The notes under the pieces were generated by a model. That model searched no databases, was not told where the DNA came from, and saw only the letters and a program-made list of their open reading frames with translations. The position numbers and the translations under genes were made by a program. 64,000 nt of DNA, from positions 590,011 to 654,010 of the forward strand of contig NZ_KB910516.1 in assembly GCF_000372825.1 (NCBI RefSeq), read 5' to 3'. Positions 40,027 to 52,769 of this stretch are shown here, piece by piece; position 1 is the stretch's first letter; each line of letters opens with the position of its first letter. Origin of the DNA: Methylobacterium sp. 77 (GTDB lineage: Bacteria; Pseudomonadota; Alphaproteobacteria; Rhizobiales; Beijerinckiaceae).

Positions 40027-43000
40027 TCAGTAGCGCGGGTCATCGCCGAACAGGTAGTCGGGATCGCGGCGCCGGGCGCGGGGTGGTTCGTCGTCGCCGA
40101 AGGGCGAGCGCTGGGTCCCCGGCCAGGCCTGGCTGCGCGAGCCCTCATAGACATCGCCCTGCGCACGGCGGCTGCGCGGCTGGGCCTGGCGCTCGCCGAA
40201 CGGGTCGAGCGGGTCGGCCTCGGGCGTGCGCCGGGTGGTGAGGTTGCCGAACACGTCGCCGGCCGTATCGGCGCCGTCGTCGAGCCCGCCGATATCGCCA
40301 TCCTCGGAATCAGGCCGCATGGCGGTCTGCACCTCGCGCGGCAGTAGGCGGTACTGAGTGTCGGCCATGCGGCCGTCGCTGAGCCGGAAATGCTCGAGGA
40401 AGCCGCCGCCGGAGACCCGCTCGCCGCTGCGGGGGTCGATGGGCAGGTCGGCCAGCGAGCGCTTGGCTTCCGGAGAGGGCGGCGCGAGGTTGGTGCGCGC
40501 CACTCCGTTGGCCCAGGCGGCCTGGAGGATCGTGCCTGCGATCGGCACGGAGAGATGGCCGCCGGTCTGGCCGCGCCCGAGCGTCCTGCGGGTGCCGTCG
40601 GCATTGTCGTAGCCGACCCAGACCACGATGGTGATCTCGTTGGTAAATCCGGCGAACCAGGCGTCGTTCTCGTTCTCCGAGGTGCCGGTCTTGCCGGCGA
40701 TCGAGCCCGAGAACCGGGCGAGCGCCGCCGCCGTGCCGTGATTGGTCACCCCCTGCAGCATCGTCTTGAGCTGGTAGAAGGCGACCTTGTCGGCGGAGCC
40801 GATCCGCACCGGCTCCTTGGGCTCGCGCTTGTAGAGAACCTTGCCGTCGCGCTCGACCGCCTCCAGCGCATAGGGTGCCGGCCGGGCGCCCTCGTTGGCC
40901 ACTGCCGCGTAGAAGGCCGCGAGGTCGACCATGCGCACCGGCTGCGAGCCGAGGACGAACGGGTAGTAGCGCTCGCATTCGGCATAGAGCTGCGCTTCCA
41001 GCGCGAGGTCGCAGATGCGGGTGAGGCTGGCGGGTGGCGTATCGGCGATGCCGCCCTGGAGAAGGCGCGCTGTGACGAGGTTCTTCGAGAATTCGAGGCC
41101 GCGCCGCAGGGTCGTCGCGCCCGACCCGCCGCCGTCGTAGTTCTTCGGGCTCCAGGACTGGCCGACGCCGCCGATGGGCGGCAGGGTGACGCTGGCATCC
41201 ATCACCAGGGTGTTGGGCTGGAGGCCGGCATTCAGCGCCGCGAGGTAGGTCAGCGGTTTCAGGGTCGAGCCGGGCTGCCGCACGGTCTGGGTCACGCGGT
41301 TGAGCTGGCTCAGCGGATAGGAGAAGCCGCCATCCATGGCCAGGATCCGACCGGTGCGGTTCTCCAGCACCATGGCGGCCCCCTGGACGGAGGGACGCAC
41401 GCGGATATCGGCGCGGAGCACCTTGGCCTTGGCGTCGCGCAGCTTGACCCGCACCACGTCGTAGGTCTGGAGACGGCCCTTGGCGATGCCGGGATCGAGG
41501 CTGACGATGCGGCCGTCGGCGAGCCCCGCCTTGACCGCGCCGCGTCCGGTATCGAGCACCACGGCGAGCGGCCAGTGCACGTCGTAGAGCACTGGCCGCG
41601 CGCTCTCGAGAGCACGCTGCCAGACGGGCTTCTGCGGCGCCGGCTTCGACCCGGCAACCGTCGTCGGAGGCTTGGGTTTCGCCTCGCCGCCGACGACCAG
41701 CGGGACCGACTGGACCGATCCCTCCACCGCTGGCGTGGCCCCACCGAGCTTGGCGATGCTATCGGCGAGGTTGAATTCCGGCCCGTCGTAGCGCTGGCGC
41801 CCGGTGGAGCGCTCGTAATTGGCGAGCCCGTCCTGGAGGGCGCTTTCCACGGCGGTCTGAAGGCCGGCATTGATGGTCGAGCGGACCACGTGCGAGGCGG
41901 AGGTGAGGGAGTCGATGCCTGCGAAGGTGCGCGCCTCGCGGGCGAGGTGATCGACGAAGTAGAACCCCGAATCCCGCCGCGTCGTCTCGATCGGCTTCAG
42001 CCCGAGAGGCACGTTGGCGGCCTCGCTCAACTGCGCATCGGTGATGACGCCCTCATCCTTCATCCGCGCCAGCACATAGGCGCGGCGCTCCTTGGCGCGG
42101 TCGGGGTACTTGTCCGGATTGTAGAAGTTCGGCCCCTTGGGCATGCCGCCGAGCAGGGCCGCCTCCGGCACGGTGAGCTGCCCCACCGATTTGCCGAAAT
42201 AGCTCCTCGCCGCCATCTCGATCCCGTAGGAGCCGCGGCCGAGGTAGATCCCGTTGAGGTAGAGTTCGAGGATCTGCGGCTTGGCCAGGATCTGCTCGAG
42301 GCGGGAGGCCACGATCATCTCGCGAATCTTGCGCTCGTAGGTGACGTCGTCGCCCACCGACAGGTTCTTGACCACCTGCTGGGTGATGGTGGACCCCCCC
42401 GCCGGGCGCCCAGGCGAGGCGAGGTTGCCGATGAAGGCGCGGATGACGCCGCGCTCGTCGATGCCGTGATGGGTCTCGAAGCGCTTGTCCTCGGCGGCGA
42501 CGAAGGCCTTCTGCACCATCGCCGGCACCTCGGAGATCGGCACGGTGAGGCGACGTCCGTTGGCCTCGAACGCCTCGGCGTAGCGCTTGCCGGCGCCGTC
42601 GAGGATCAGGCTGGCGCCGGGAAGCTTGCGGTCCTTGAGGTCCTGCGCGGAGGGCAGGTCGGCCACCGCCTTGTTGTAGAAGTCGATGACCTCGGCCGCG
42701 TCGAAGGGCGAGTCCTTCGGGTTCTCGCCCTTGCAGAACTGGCGGTAGCTGGTGTTGAGCTCGCCGATATCGAGCCCGTGCAGGAGCTTGGGCGCGGAAG
42801 CACCGGCAATGGCGGAGGGGTCCTCCATCGCGGTGGAGATCAGCTCGTCGAGGTTGATGTCCTCGATGTCGAAGGACTTGCGCATATGGGCGCAGCCGTC
42901 GCGCAGGATCTGCACCACCTGCGCCTTGTCGGCGATCGGATCGAACTGCGTCTTCAAGGCATCGGGCCGCGTCGTCACCTGACTGAGCGTCAGCGCCGTC

Positions 43001-43029
43001 GCAAACAGCTTGATCAGGATGATGTTCAT
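40027..43029 (-). CDS. Class A penicillin-binding protein (PBP1A-like)
   Basis: Bifunctional peptidoglycan glycosyltransferase/transpeptidase of 1000 residues. After a short N-terminal hydrophobic anchor there is a roughly 100-residue segment of unknown type. The GT51 domain follows, with catalytic E180 in AAEDKRFETHHGIDERGV, then GGSTITQQVVKNL and GRGSYGIEMAARSYFGKS. The transpeptidase has SxxK in RQPGSTLKPLTY (Ser about residue 590), SKN in EFSKNLVTA and KTGTSENENDAWFAG. The last 100 residues are acidic/Arg-rich with repeated FGD or FGE motifs and look disordered. The N-terminal segment makes it longer than E. coli PBP1A up to the GT domain. Confidence 0.93.
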   Translation of the reverse strand: MNIILIKLFATALTLSQVTTRPDALKTQFDPIADKAQVVQILRDGCAHMRKSFDIEDINLDELISTAMEDPSAIAGASAPKLLHGLDIGELNTSYRQFCKGENPKDSPFDAAEVIDFYNKAVADLPSAQDLKDRKLPGASLILDGAGKRYAEAFEANGRRLTVPISEVPAMVQKAFVAAEDKRFETHHGIDERGVIRAFIGNLASPGRPAGGSTITQQVVKNLSVGDDVTYERKIREMIVASRLEQILAKPQILELYLNGIYLGRGSYGIEMAARSYFGKSVGQLTVPEAALLGGMPKGPNFYNPDKYPDRAKERRAYVLARMKDEGVITDAQLSEAANVPLGLKPIETTRRDSGFYFVDHLAREARTFAGIDSLTSASHVVRSTINAGLQTAVESALQDGLANYERSTGRQRYDGPEFNLADSIAKLGGATPAVEGSVQSVPLVVGGEAKPKPPTTVAGSKPAPQKPVWQRALESARPVLYDVHWPLAVVLDTGRGAVKAGLADGRIVSLDPGIAKGRLQTYDVVRVKLRDAKAKVLRADIRVRPSVQGAAMVLENRTGRILAMDGGFSYPLSQLNRVTQTVRQPGSTLKPLTYLAALNAGLQPNTLVMDASVTLPPIGGVGQSWSPKNYDGGGSGATTLRRGLEFSKNLVTARLLQGGIADTPPASLTRICDLALEAQLYAECERYYPFVLGSQPVRMVDLAAFYAAVANEGARPAPYALEAVERDGKVLYKREPKEPVRIGSADKVAFYQLKTMLQGVTNHGTAAALARFSGSIAGKTGTSENENDAWFAGFTNEITIVVWVGYDNADGTRRTLGRGQTGGHLSVPIAGTILQAAWANGVARTNLAPPSPEAKRSLADLPIDPRSGERVSGGGFLEHFRLSDGRMADTQYRLLPREVQTAMRPDSEDGDIGGLDDGADTAGDVFGNLTTRRTPEADPLDPFGERQAQPRSRRAQGDVYEGSRSQAWPGTQRSPFGDDEPPRARRRDPDYLFGDDPRY

Positions 43030-43234
43030 CGAGGGGCAGGCACCGGATTCCAGGACGCGTCACAGAATTGGCAGCGATCCGATCGGGACACGCAACGCAT
43101 TGCAGCGAAGAAGGGCTGCACAAGGCGGCTGATTTAAGGAGATCGCCTCGACGGCGGGCAACCGCAACGCTTTCTCCGGCGACGCGGTTAGGGGAGGATG
43201 CGCCCCTCGGCGCGGCACGTCGGAGCCTAGCCGC

Positions 43235-44902
43235 ATGATCAAGGACCTCTGGTACAAGAACGCCGTCGTCTACTGCCTGTCGATCCGCACCTTCCTGGAT
43301 GCGAGCGGCGACGGGATCGGCGATTTCGAGGGGCTCGAACGGCGGCTCGATTATCTCCAGGGTCTCGGGATCACCGCGATCTGGCTGATGCCGTTCCAGC
43401 CGTCGCCGAAGCGCGACGGCGGCTACGACATCACCGATTACTACGGGGTCGACCCCGATTACGGCTCGCTCGGCGATTTCGTCGCCTTCACGCACGCGGC
43501 CAAGCAGCGGGGCCTGCGCGTCATCATCGACCTCGTGGTCAACCACACCTCCGACCAGCATCCGTGGTTCCAATCGGCCCGATCCGACCCGGATTCGCCT
43601 TACCGCGACTGGTATGTCTGGTCGAAGACGGAGCCCGCCAATGCCGACGAGGGCATGGTGTTTCCCGGCGTGCAGACCTCGACCTGGACGCGGGACGCGA
43701 AGGCGAAGGCCTACTACTTCCACCGCTTCATGCCGTTCCAACCGGATCTGAACACGGCAAACACGGCAGTTCAGGCCGAGATCCAGAAGATCATGGGGTT
43801 CTGGATCGAGCTCGGCGTCTCCGGCTTCCGCATGGATGCCGTGCCCTTCGTCATCGCCAAAAAGGGCGCGGACGTGAAGGGCGAGCCACAGGAGCAGTTC
43901 GACATGCTGCGGGACTTTCGCGAGTTCCTGCAATGGCGCCAGGGCGACGCGATCATCCTCGGCGAGGCCAACATCCTGCCGAAGAAGGACCTCGATTATT
44001 TCGGCGACGATGCGGACCGGCTGAACATGCTGTTCAATTTCCAGGTCAACCAAGCGCTTTTCTACGCCCTGGCCTCGGCCGACGGGCGGCCTTTGGCCAA
44101 GGCCATGCGCAAGACCTGGAACCGGCCCGCCTCGGCGCAATGGGCCGTGTTCCTGCGCAACCACGACGAACTCGATCTCGGCCGCCTTACCGAGGCTCAG
44201 CGCCAAAGGGTGTTCGAGGCTTTCGGCCCGAAGAAGGAGATGCAGCTCTACGACCGCGGCATCAGGCGTCGCCTCGCCCCGATGCTCGGCGGCGATCAGC
44301 GCCGCATCGAACTCGCCTACAGCCTGATGTTCACTTTGCCGGGCACGCCGGTGCTGCGCTACGGCGACGAGATCGGCATGGGCGACGATCTCTCGCTGAA
44401 GGAGCGCGACTGCGCCCGCACTCCGATGCAATGGACCTCGGAAGCGCAAGGCGGCTTCACCAAGAGCGATGCGCCGGCCATGCCGGTGATCGCGGACGGA
44501 CCCTATGGCTTCCCGCACGTGAACGTCGCGGTCCAACGCCACGACCGCGGCTCGCTCCTCAACTGGATGGAAAGCATCATCCGCACCCGCAAGGAGGCCC
44601 CTGAAATCGGCTGGGGGGATTTCGCGGTGATCGAGACGCCGTCGCCCGCGATCCTGGCGATCCGCTACGATTGGGAAGGGAATTCGGTGCTCTGCGTGCA
44701 CAATCTCGGCAGCGAGCCGACGGAGGTGACCCTCTCCCCCGAGGTGGAGGGACCGGAGGGCCGCGTCCTCGTCGACCTCCTCACCGGCCATCGCAGCGAG
44801 GCGAGCGCGGACGGACGCCACTGCCTGATGATGGAGCGCTACGGCTACCACTGGTTCCGGGTCGGCGGCCTCGACGCGCCCTTGAAGCGCCGGGTGGGCT
44901 GA
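43235..44902 (+). CDS. GH13 alpha-amylase-family enzyme, trehalose-synthase-like
   Basis: Glycoside hydrolase family 13 protein of 555 residues. Catalytic residues are visible: nucleophile D about 200 in SGFRMDAVPF, acid/base E about 243 in IILGEANILP and the transition-state Asp in RNHDELDLG (about 310). The N-terminus (WYKNAVVYCLSIRTFLDASG, DGIGDFEGL) and DLVVNHTSDQHPWFQ are typical of trehalose synthase (TreS) and related isomaltase-type enzymes. Likely interconverts maltose and trehalose or hydrolyses short alpha-glucans. The C-terminal beta-domain (from about 470) is present. It has no signal peptide and stands alone, divergent from the PBP gene. Confidence 0.88.
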   Translation: MIKDLWYKNAVVYCLSIRTFLDASGDGIGDFEGLERRLDYLQGLGITAIWLMPFQPSPKRDGGYDITDYYGVDPDYGSLGDFVAFTHAAKQRGLRVIIDLVVNHTSDQHPWFQSARSDPDSPYRDWYVWSKTEPANADEGMVFPGVQTSTWTRDAKAKAYYFHRFMPFQPDLNTANTAVQAEIQKIMGFWIELGVSGFRMDAVPFVIAKKGADVKGEPQEQFDMLRDFREFLQWRQGDAIILGEANILPKKDLDYFGDDADRLNMLFNFQVNQALFYALASADGRPLAKAMRKTWNRPASAQWAVFLRNHDELDLGRLTEAQRQRVFEAFGPKKEMQLYDRGIRRRLAPMLGGDQRRIELAYSLMFTLPGTPVLRYGDEIGMGDDLSLKERDCARTPMQWTSEAQGGFTKSDAPAMPVIADGPYGFPHVNVAVQRHDRGSLLNWMESIIRTRKEAPEIGWGDFAVIETPSPAILAIRYDWEGNSVLCVHNLGSEPTEVTLSPEVEGPEGRVLVDLLTGHRSEASADGRHCLMMERYGYHWFRVGGLDAPLKRRVG

Positions 44903-44994
44903 GACGGCGGTTCACGAGGTCGGCGCGGCGGACATGCGGGTCCGTCCGACCGCACGATCGGCCATGTGAGCGTGATGCGGGGTAAGGTGGCCCG

Positions 44995-46629
44995 CTACTT
45001 GTTCCGCCCCAGCAGCACGAGCCAGCCGATCCCGATCACGCAGACCATCATGCCCACCGTGATGAAGGCCGGGGTGCCGAGGTCCATGAAGCGCGGGGCG
45101 AGCTGGGTCGCGAAGGCGGCGACGATGAGCGCCACCGCGACGCGGGCGGCGGCGCGCTCGATGCCGCGGGTCAGCTTGTCGATGCCCTTGACCTCGATCT
45201 CGACGGTGACGCGCCCCTGCTTGAGGCGCACCAGCATGAGATGAATCAGGGTCGGCAGTTCGGAGGCGGCGCCGAACAGGCCGGCCCCCACCGCCTCGAC
45301 CTTGCGGGAAATACCCTTGATCGAGAATTGCGAGGCGAGCTTGCTCTTCACCGTCGGGCCGGCGGCGGTGAAGAGATCGAATTTCGGATCGAGATGGCGC
45401 ATGACACCATCGGCCGTCACCAGCCCCTTGAACAGGATGGCGAGATCGGTCGGCATGGCGAGGTCGTTCTCGCGGGCCATGGTCATGAAGTCGGTGAGCA
45501 GGTCGCCGAAATTCAGCACCGAGCCGGCATGCCGGTTGATGAAGGCCTGAGACGAAGCCTCGAGCTTGGTGAGATCCGGGTTGGTCGATCCGGTCCAATC
45601 GAGGAGCACGGCCATCAGCCCATCGGAATCCTCCTTCAGCATGGCGCCGATCAGCATGAGAAGCTGGGTGCGGCGGCGCTCGGAGAGCCGGCCGATGATG
45701 CCGAAATCGATGAAGCCGATGCGGTTGCCGGGCATCACCAGCATGTTGCCGGGATGCGGGTCGGCGTGGAACACGCCCTCGATCAGCGCCATGTTGAGGA
45801 AGGCGTCGGTGCCCTTCTGGGCGACCTTGACCTTGTCGATCCCCGCCGCGTCGAGGCGGGCATGGTCGTTGGGCGGGATGCCGTGGATGAATTCCTGGAC
45901 GAGGACGCGCTCGGAGGTCCATTCCCAGTGGATCTTCGGGATGACGATGTCGTCCCGGTCGGCGAAGATCGCCGCGATCGTCTCGCAATTGCGCGCCTCG
46001 TTGACGAGATCGAGCTCGCCGTAAAGGCCACCGGCGAGGTGGCGCATCTGCTCGTGCGGCTGGTAGCGGCCGAATTCCGGCCATTCGTCGACGACGATAC
46101 GGGTGGCGTGCGCCAGGAGGCGCAGGTCGGCCTCGATGATCTTGCGCAGGCCCGGGCGCAGGACCTTCACCACGACCTCCTCGCCCGTCATCAGCCGAGC
46201 GCGGTAGACCTGTGCGATCGAGGCGGCGGCCAGCGGAACGGTGTCGAACTCGGCGAAGATCTCGGAGGGCGAGGCACCGAGGTCGGCCTCCAGCTGCGGC
46301 CGGATCTTGTCCCAGGCGATCGGCCTGACCTGGCTGTGGAGCTTCTCCAGCTCCTCGGTCCATTCCGGCGTCAGCAGGTCGGGCCGGCTCGCCAGGATCT
46401 GTCCGAGCTTGATGAAGGTCGGCCCCAGAGCCTCGATCGCCCGGCGTACGCGCTGCGGCTGCGACAGGCGCGCCACGTCCACCTGCGGACGGCGGCGCTT
46501 GGCGAACCTCGCCAGATGGCCGAGGCCGAGGCGCTCCACGACCTTGGTGACGCCGTACCCGATTAGGACGGCGGCGATCTCGCTCAGGCGCTGCCGGTCC
46601 CGAGCGGCGACGAAGGCGGTTTTCAGCAT
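44995..46629 (-). CDS. UbiB/ABC1 (ADCK)-family atypical kinase
   Basis: Atypical protein-kinase-like ATPase that supports ubiquinone biosynthesis. The 544-residue protein has the family KxGQ motif in GPTFIKLGQILASRPDLLTP, the Ala-rich loop PLAAASIAQVYRARL, VVVKVLRPG (ATP lysine), DPHPGNMLV and IDFGIIG (metal-binding DFG). Two C-terminal membrane helices follow (VAVALIVAAFATQLA; AFITVGMMVCVIGIGWLVLL). It is annotated UbiB or AarF in many genomes. It is not beside ubiE or ubiJ here. It is convergent with the GH13 gene. Confidence 0.92.
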   Translation of the reverse strand: MLKTAFVAARDRQRLSEIAAVLIGYGVTKVVERLGLGHLARFAKRRRPQVDVARLSQPQRVRRAIEALGPTFIKLGQILASRPDLLTPEWTEELEKLHSQVRPIAWDKIRPQLEADLGASPSEIFAEFDTVPLAAASIAQVYRARLMTGEEVVVKVLRPGLRKIIEADLRLLAHATRIVVDEWPEFGRYQPHEQMRHLAGGLYGELDLVNEARNCETIAAIFADRDDIVIPKIHWEWTSERVLVQEFIHGIPPNDHARLDAAGIDKVKVAQKGTDAFLNMALIEGVFHADPHPGNMLVMPGNRIGFIDFGIIGRLSERRRTQLLMLIGAMLKEDSDGLMAVLLDWTGSTNPDLTKLEASSQAFINRHAGSVLNFGDLLTDFMTMARENDLAMPTDLAILFKGLVTADGVMRHLDPKFDLFTAAGPTVKSKLASQFSIKGISRKVEAVGAGLFGAASELPTLIHLMLVRLKQGRVTVEIEVKGIDKLTRGIERAAARVAVALIVAAFATQLAPRFMDLGTPAFITVGMMVCVIGIGWLVLLGRNK

Positions 46630-46853
46630 GTACGCAAGGGACTGCCCCGGCTGGCGTGAAGGTGGCCGCGTCGAAAATTCAGGCCGGGCTGCCTGTCCGG
46701 ATCGTGCCGGTGTCCGGAGAGGTCTCGTCTATGGTGCCGGCGAGGCCGAAATTTGGCGGAATCGGCAGCATTCATTGGGATTAGCGCCACCGCGCGCCGC
46801 GCGCTAGAACCGTTTCCATTCCGGCAGGAATTCGGTCGGCCCTATGGTCCGGC

Positions 46854-46883
46854 ATGGATCCCGCCATAATGGATCCCGGCATA
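46854..46883. repeat. 15-bp tandem duplication
   Basis: ATGGATCCCGCCATA at 46854-46868 and ATGGATCCCGGCATA at 46869-46883 are adjacent and differ at one base. They lie in the 460-bp gap between the UbiB-family and metallo-hydrolase genes, which otherwise holds only the palindrome at 46936. Confidence 0.8.
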
Positions 46884-46935
46884 CCGGAGATCGCACGTCC
46901 GACTCGCTTCGGCGCGATCGACGGTGCGAAGATGG

Positions 46936-46988
46936 CCTAGAGCATCGTCCCGAAAACCGGTTCCCGGTTCTCGGGACGATGCTCTAGG
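46936..46988. repeat. Long REP-like palindrome (AGAGCATCGTCCCGA type)
   Basis: A 53-bp nearly perfect palindrome: 18-bp outer arms CCTAGAGCATCGTCCCGA with their exact complement, one A/C mismatch, a second AACCGG/CCGGTT stem and a TTC loop. Similar GAGCAT-CCCGAAAA palindromes are dispersed extragenic elements in Rhizobiales (from memory). It sits 104 bp upstream of the metallo-hydrolase gene. Confidence 0.9.
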
Positions 46989-47091
46989 CAGGCCGCATAC
47001 ACGCAAGGCGCCCGATCGATCGCGGTCATTCGCGGTCGGGACCGGCGCCCTCCAGCAACGACGATTTCACGGAAACGGAGAGACGGTCCCG

Positions 47092-50410
<3,319 letters not shown>

Positions 50411-50434
50411 ACCAAAGCGACCGGGAGGGTCGAC

Positions 50435-50755
50435 ATGAGCAACATCATTCGACCGACTTTCGGTCAGCCGCGCCGGCCCGAGCCCGCCGGAGACGATGAC
50501 CGGGTCGAGGTGACGACGCAGCGTGTCTACGGCGAAGCCGGCGACCACCGCGTCTGCCTCGTCCGCGACGACGAGGCTCCGGAGGGCGAGGTCTACAAGG
50601 TCGTGGTCGGCCGTCTCGACGCGCAGGAGGTCAGCACCGTGGCGATCCTGCCGGCGACGGTCGAAGGCGAGGTCGATGCGGAGATGGTCGCCCTCGCGAT
50701 CCTGCGCACGCTGAGCCTGATCGAAGAGGACGACGAAGCTCCGGGCATCGCCTGA
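50435..50755 (+). CDS. Conserved hypothetical protein downstream of gyrB
   Basis: A 106-residue acidic protein starting 24 bp after gyrB, with GGGAGG just upstream as ribosome-binding site. It has a compact alpha/beta look (VTTQRVYGEAGDHRVCLVRD; EVYKVVVGRLDAQEVSTVAI) and no signal peptide. The family is not recognised. It is likely co-transcribed with gyrB. Confidence 0.65.
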   Translation: MSNIIRPTFGQPRRPEPAGDDDRVEVTTQRVYGEAGDHRVCLVRDDEAPEGEVYKVVVGRLDAQEVSTVAILPATVEGEVDAEMVALAILRTLSLIEEDDEAPGIA

Positions 50756-50912
50756 AATCCGGCGCGGGCGCCGCCCGTCTGCGCCCTTCCGTCGCCACCC
50801 TCTCGCACGACGCTACCGCCGGCCCGCGCGTTACCCATCGAACGGCCTGTAACCACGGGCCGTACGCACGCGAATAGACGACATCGTCTCGCGTGCCATT
50901 GGAGGAAGCGCC

Positions 50913-51389
50913 ATGAACCGCCGTCAGATCGTCGTCGCAGGTGCGTCCGTCGCCGCGATCCTCGCATCGCTCCGGCTGAGCGGGCTGTCGCAGGCCGAGG
51001 CCTTCGCGGTGGTGAAGACCGACGCCGAGTGGAAGCGAAGCCTCAGCAGCGCCGAATACGCCATCCTGCGGGGCCACGGCACCGAGCGTGCCGGGTCGAG
51101 CCCCCTGAACGCGGAGAAGCGGGCAGGGCGCTTCGCCTGCGCCGGCTGTGACCTGCCGCTGTTCTCGTCGGAGACGAAGTTCGAGAGCGGCACCGGTTGG
51201 CCGAGCTTCTGGGCGCCGCTGGACCGCGCCGTCGGCACCACGACCGACGGCAGCTTCGGAATGAGCCGCACGGAAGTGCATTGCAGCCGCTGCGGCGGCC
51301 ATCTCGGCCATGTCTTCAACGACGGGCCGAAGCCCACGGGGCAGCGCTACTGCATGAACGGCGCGGCCCTCCGTTTCGCCGCCGCCTGA
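50913..51389 (+). CDS. msrB: Peptide-methionine (R)-S-oxide reductase, exported
   Basis: Repairs the R-epimer of methionine sulfoxide in proteins. The 158-residue protein starts with a twin-arginine-like signal (MNRRQIVVAGASVAAILASL). The MsrB domain has zinc cysteines CAGC and CSRCGGHLGHVF, GTGWPSFWAPLD and the catalytic cysteine in GQRYCMNGAAL. The signal peptide places it in the periplasm. It is followed after 73 bp by an exported MsrA, so the pair can repair both epimers in the envelope. Confidence 0.95.
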   Translation: MNRRQIVVAGASVAAILASLRLSGLSQAEAFAVVKTDAEWKRSLSSAEYAILRGHGTERAGSSPLNAEKRAGRFACAGCDLPLFSSETKFESGTGWPSFWAPLDRAVGTTTDGSFGMSRTEVHCSRCGGHLGHVFNDGPKPTGQRYCMNGAALRFAAA

Positions 51390-51462
51390 TTGCTACCGAC
51401 TCACCCGCAGAACCAAGCCACCCGAAAAGCCGCCTCACCAGCAAAACCAAGAGGAGTTCACG

Positions 51463-52197
51463 ATGCTCGAGCGATCGTCCGCCTCGTTCCGCCGATTCTG
51501 GCCCTTCGCCCTGTCCGCCACCGCCGGGCTCGGCATGCTCGCCGCCCTTGCCGGGCTCGACGGAAGGGCCTTCGCCGAGGAGCCGGGTCGGCGTCTGCCC
51601 GATGCCGCCGCGACCCTCAAGGAGAAGAGCGGCCCTCGCACCGCCGTCTTCGCGGGCGGCTGCTTCTGGGGTGTGCAGGGGGTGTTCCAGCATGTCCGAG
51701 GCGTGACGGAGGCCGTGTCCGGCTATGCCGGAGGCTCACGAGACAGCGCGAGCTATCAGGCCGTCGGCTCGGGCCGCACCGGCCACGCGGAGGCCGTGCG
51801 CATCACCTACGATCCGTCGATCATCCGCTACGACGAGTTGCTGACGATCTTCTTCTCCGTCGCCCTCGACCCGACGCAGGTGAACCGGCAGGGGCCGGAT
51901 AGCGGCACGCAGTACCGCTCGGCGATCTTCACCGCCGATGCCGAGCAGGCCCGTATCGCCAAGGCCTATGTCGCGCAGCTCGATGCGGCCCACGCCTATG
52001 CGAAGCCGATCGCCACCAAGATAGAGCGCGGCGCGTTCTATCCGGCGGAAGCGTATCATCAGGACTTCATGGCCCTGAACCCGCGCCATTCCTACATCGT
52101 CGCCAACGACGCACCGAAGCTGCGCGACCTGCAGCGCTTCTTCCCCGAGCGCACCAGCGCGGAGCCGGTCCTCGTCGGCGCGCAGCCGCCGGCCTGA
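51463..52197 (+). CDS. msrA: Peptide-methionine (S)-S-oxide reductase, exported
   Basis: Repairs the S-epimer of methionine sulfoxide. The 244-residue protein has an N-terminal signal peptide (FWPFALSATAGLGMLAALAG) and the MsrA domain with catalytic GGCFWGVQGVFQ, AVSGYAGGSRDSASYQAVG, and HAEAVRITYDPSIIRYDELL. QYRSAIF and AEAYHQDFMALNP follow. ATG 51463 is preceded by AAGAGGAG. It forms a tandem with the exported msrB. Confidence 0.95.
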   Translation: MLERSSASFRRFWPFALSATAGLGMLAALAGLDGRAFAEEPGRRLPDAAATLKEKSGPRTAVFAGGCFWGVQGVFQHVRGVTEAVSGYAGGSRDSASYQAVGSGRTGHAEAVRITYDPSIIRYDELLTIFFSVALDPTQVNRQGPDSGTQYRSAIFTADAEQARIAKAYVAQLDAAHAYAKPIATKIERGAFYPAEAYHQDFMALNPRHSYIVANDAPKLRDLQRFFPERTSAEPVLVGAQPPA

Positions 52198-52420
52198 CAT
52201 GATCGAGACCGGCTATCCCTGGAGACGGGCCGGTCACTCGTCGAGCCGAATTTCGGACCGGACGGACATTCCGTCGGCGAGGCTCTCCGGTGTCGAGATC
52301 AAGAAACTTTCGATCGCTTTGAGAGGGCCGGGTTTCGCCGATTACTTCATGAAATGGACTCAGGGAATCTTGAACCGCGCCGGATCTATCGGAGGCTCCA
52401 TTTCTTGAGAGGAGGTATCC

Positions 52421-52757
52421 ATGACGACGCGCGCTCTACGCTACTCCCTAGAGGCACGTGCCTGCGCGATGCTGATAATTCTGGATTGATGATTCTGGAT
52501 CATAGAAGCGAGCATGGCTCGCCATAGGCGGTGATTCACTCGATCGCAGCTAAGATCGGCTGCTCGGGAAGATGCTACGGAAATGGTTCGGCCAGACCGA
52601 GCGGGACAACAGTCTGCGGGCCGGACCGACACACGCGAGCGGATCAAGGCGCTGGAATGCGAGAGCCGCGAGTTGCGCCAAACCAACGAGATCCTGCGCG
52701 ACGCCTCGGCTTATTGGGTGTCTGCCAGCTCGACCTCGACCTCCGATCGCAAACCTG
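52421..52757 (+). pseudogene. IS3-family transposase orfA remnant
   Basis: It starts with GGAGG and ATG 52421 (MTTRALRYSLEARACAM, like the family RYSPEVRARAV start). A shift and a stop lead to LDHRSEHGSP, then SIAAKIGCSG, LRKWFGQTERDNSLRAGP, and RERIKALECESRELRQTNEI with LRDASAYW in different frames. At least three disruptions are visible. Confidence 0.8.
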
Positions 52758-52769
52758 CCGGTAGGGGCC

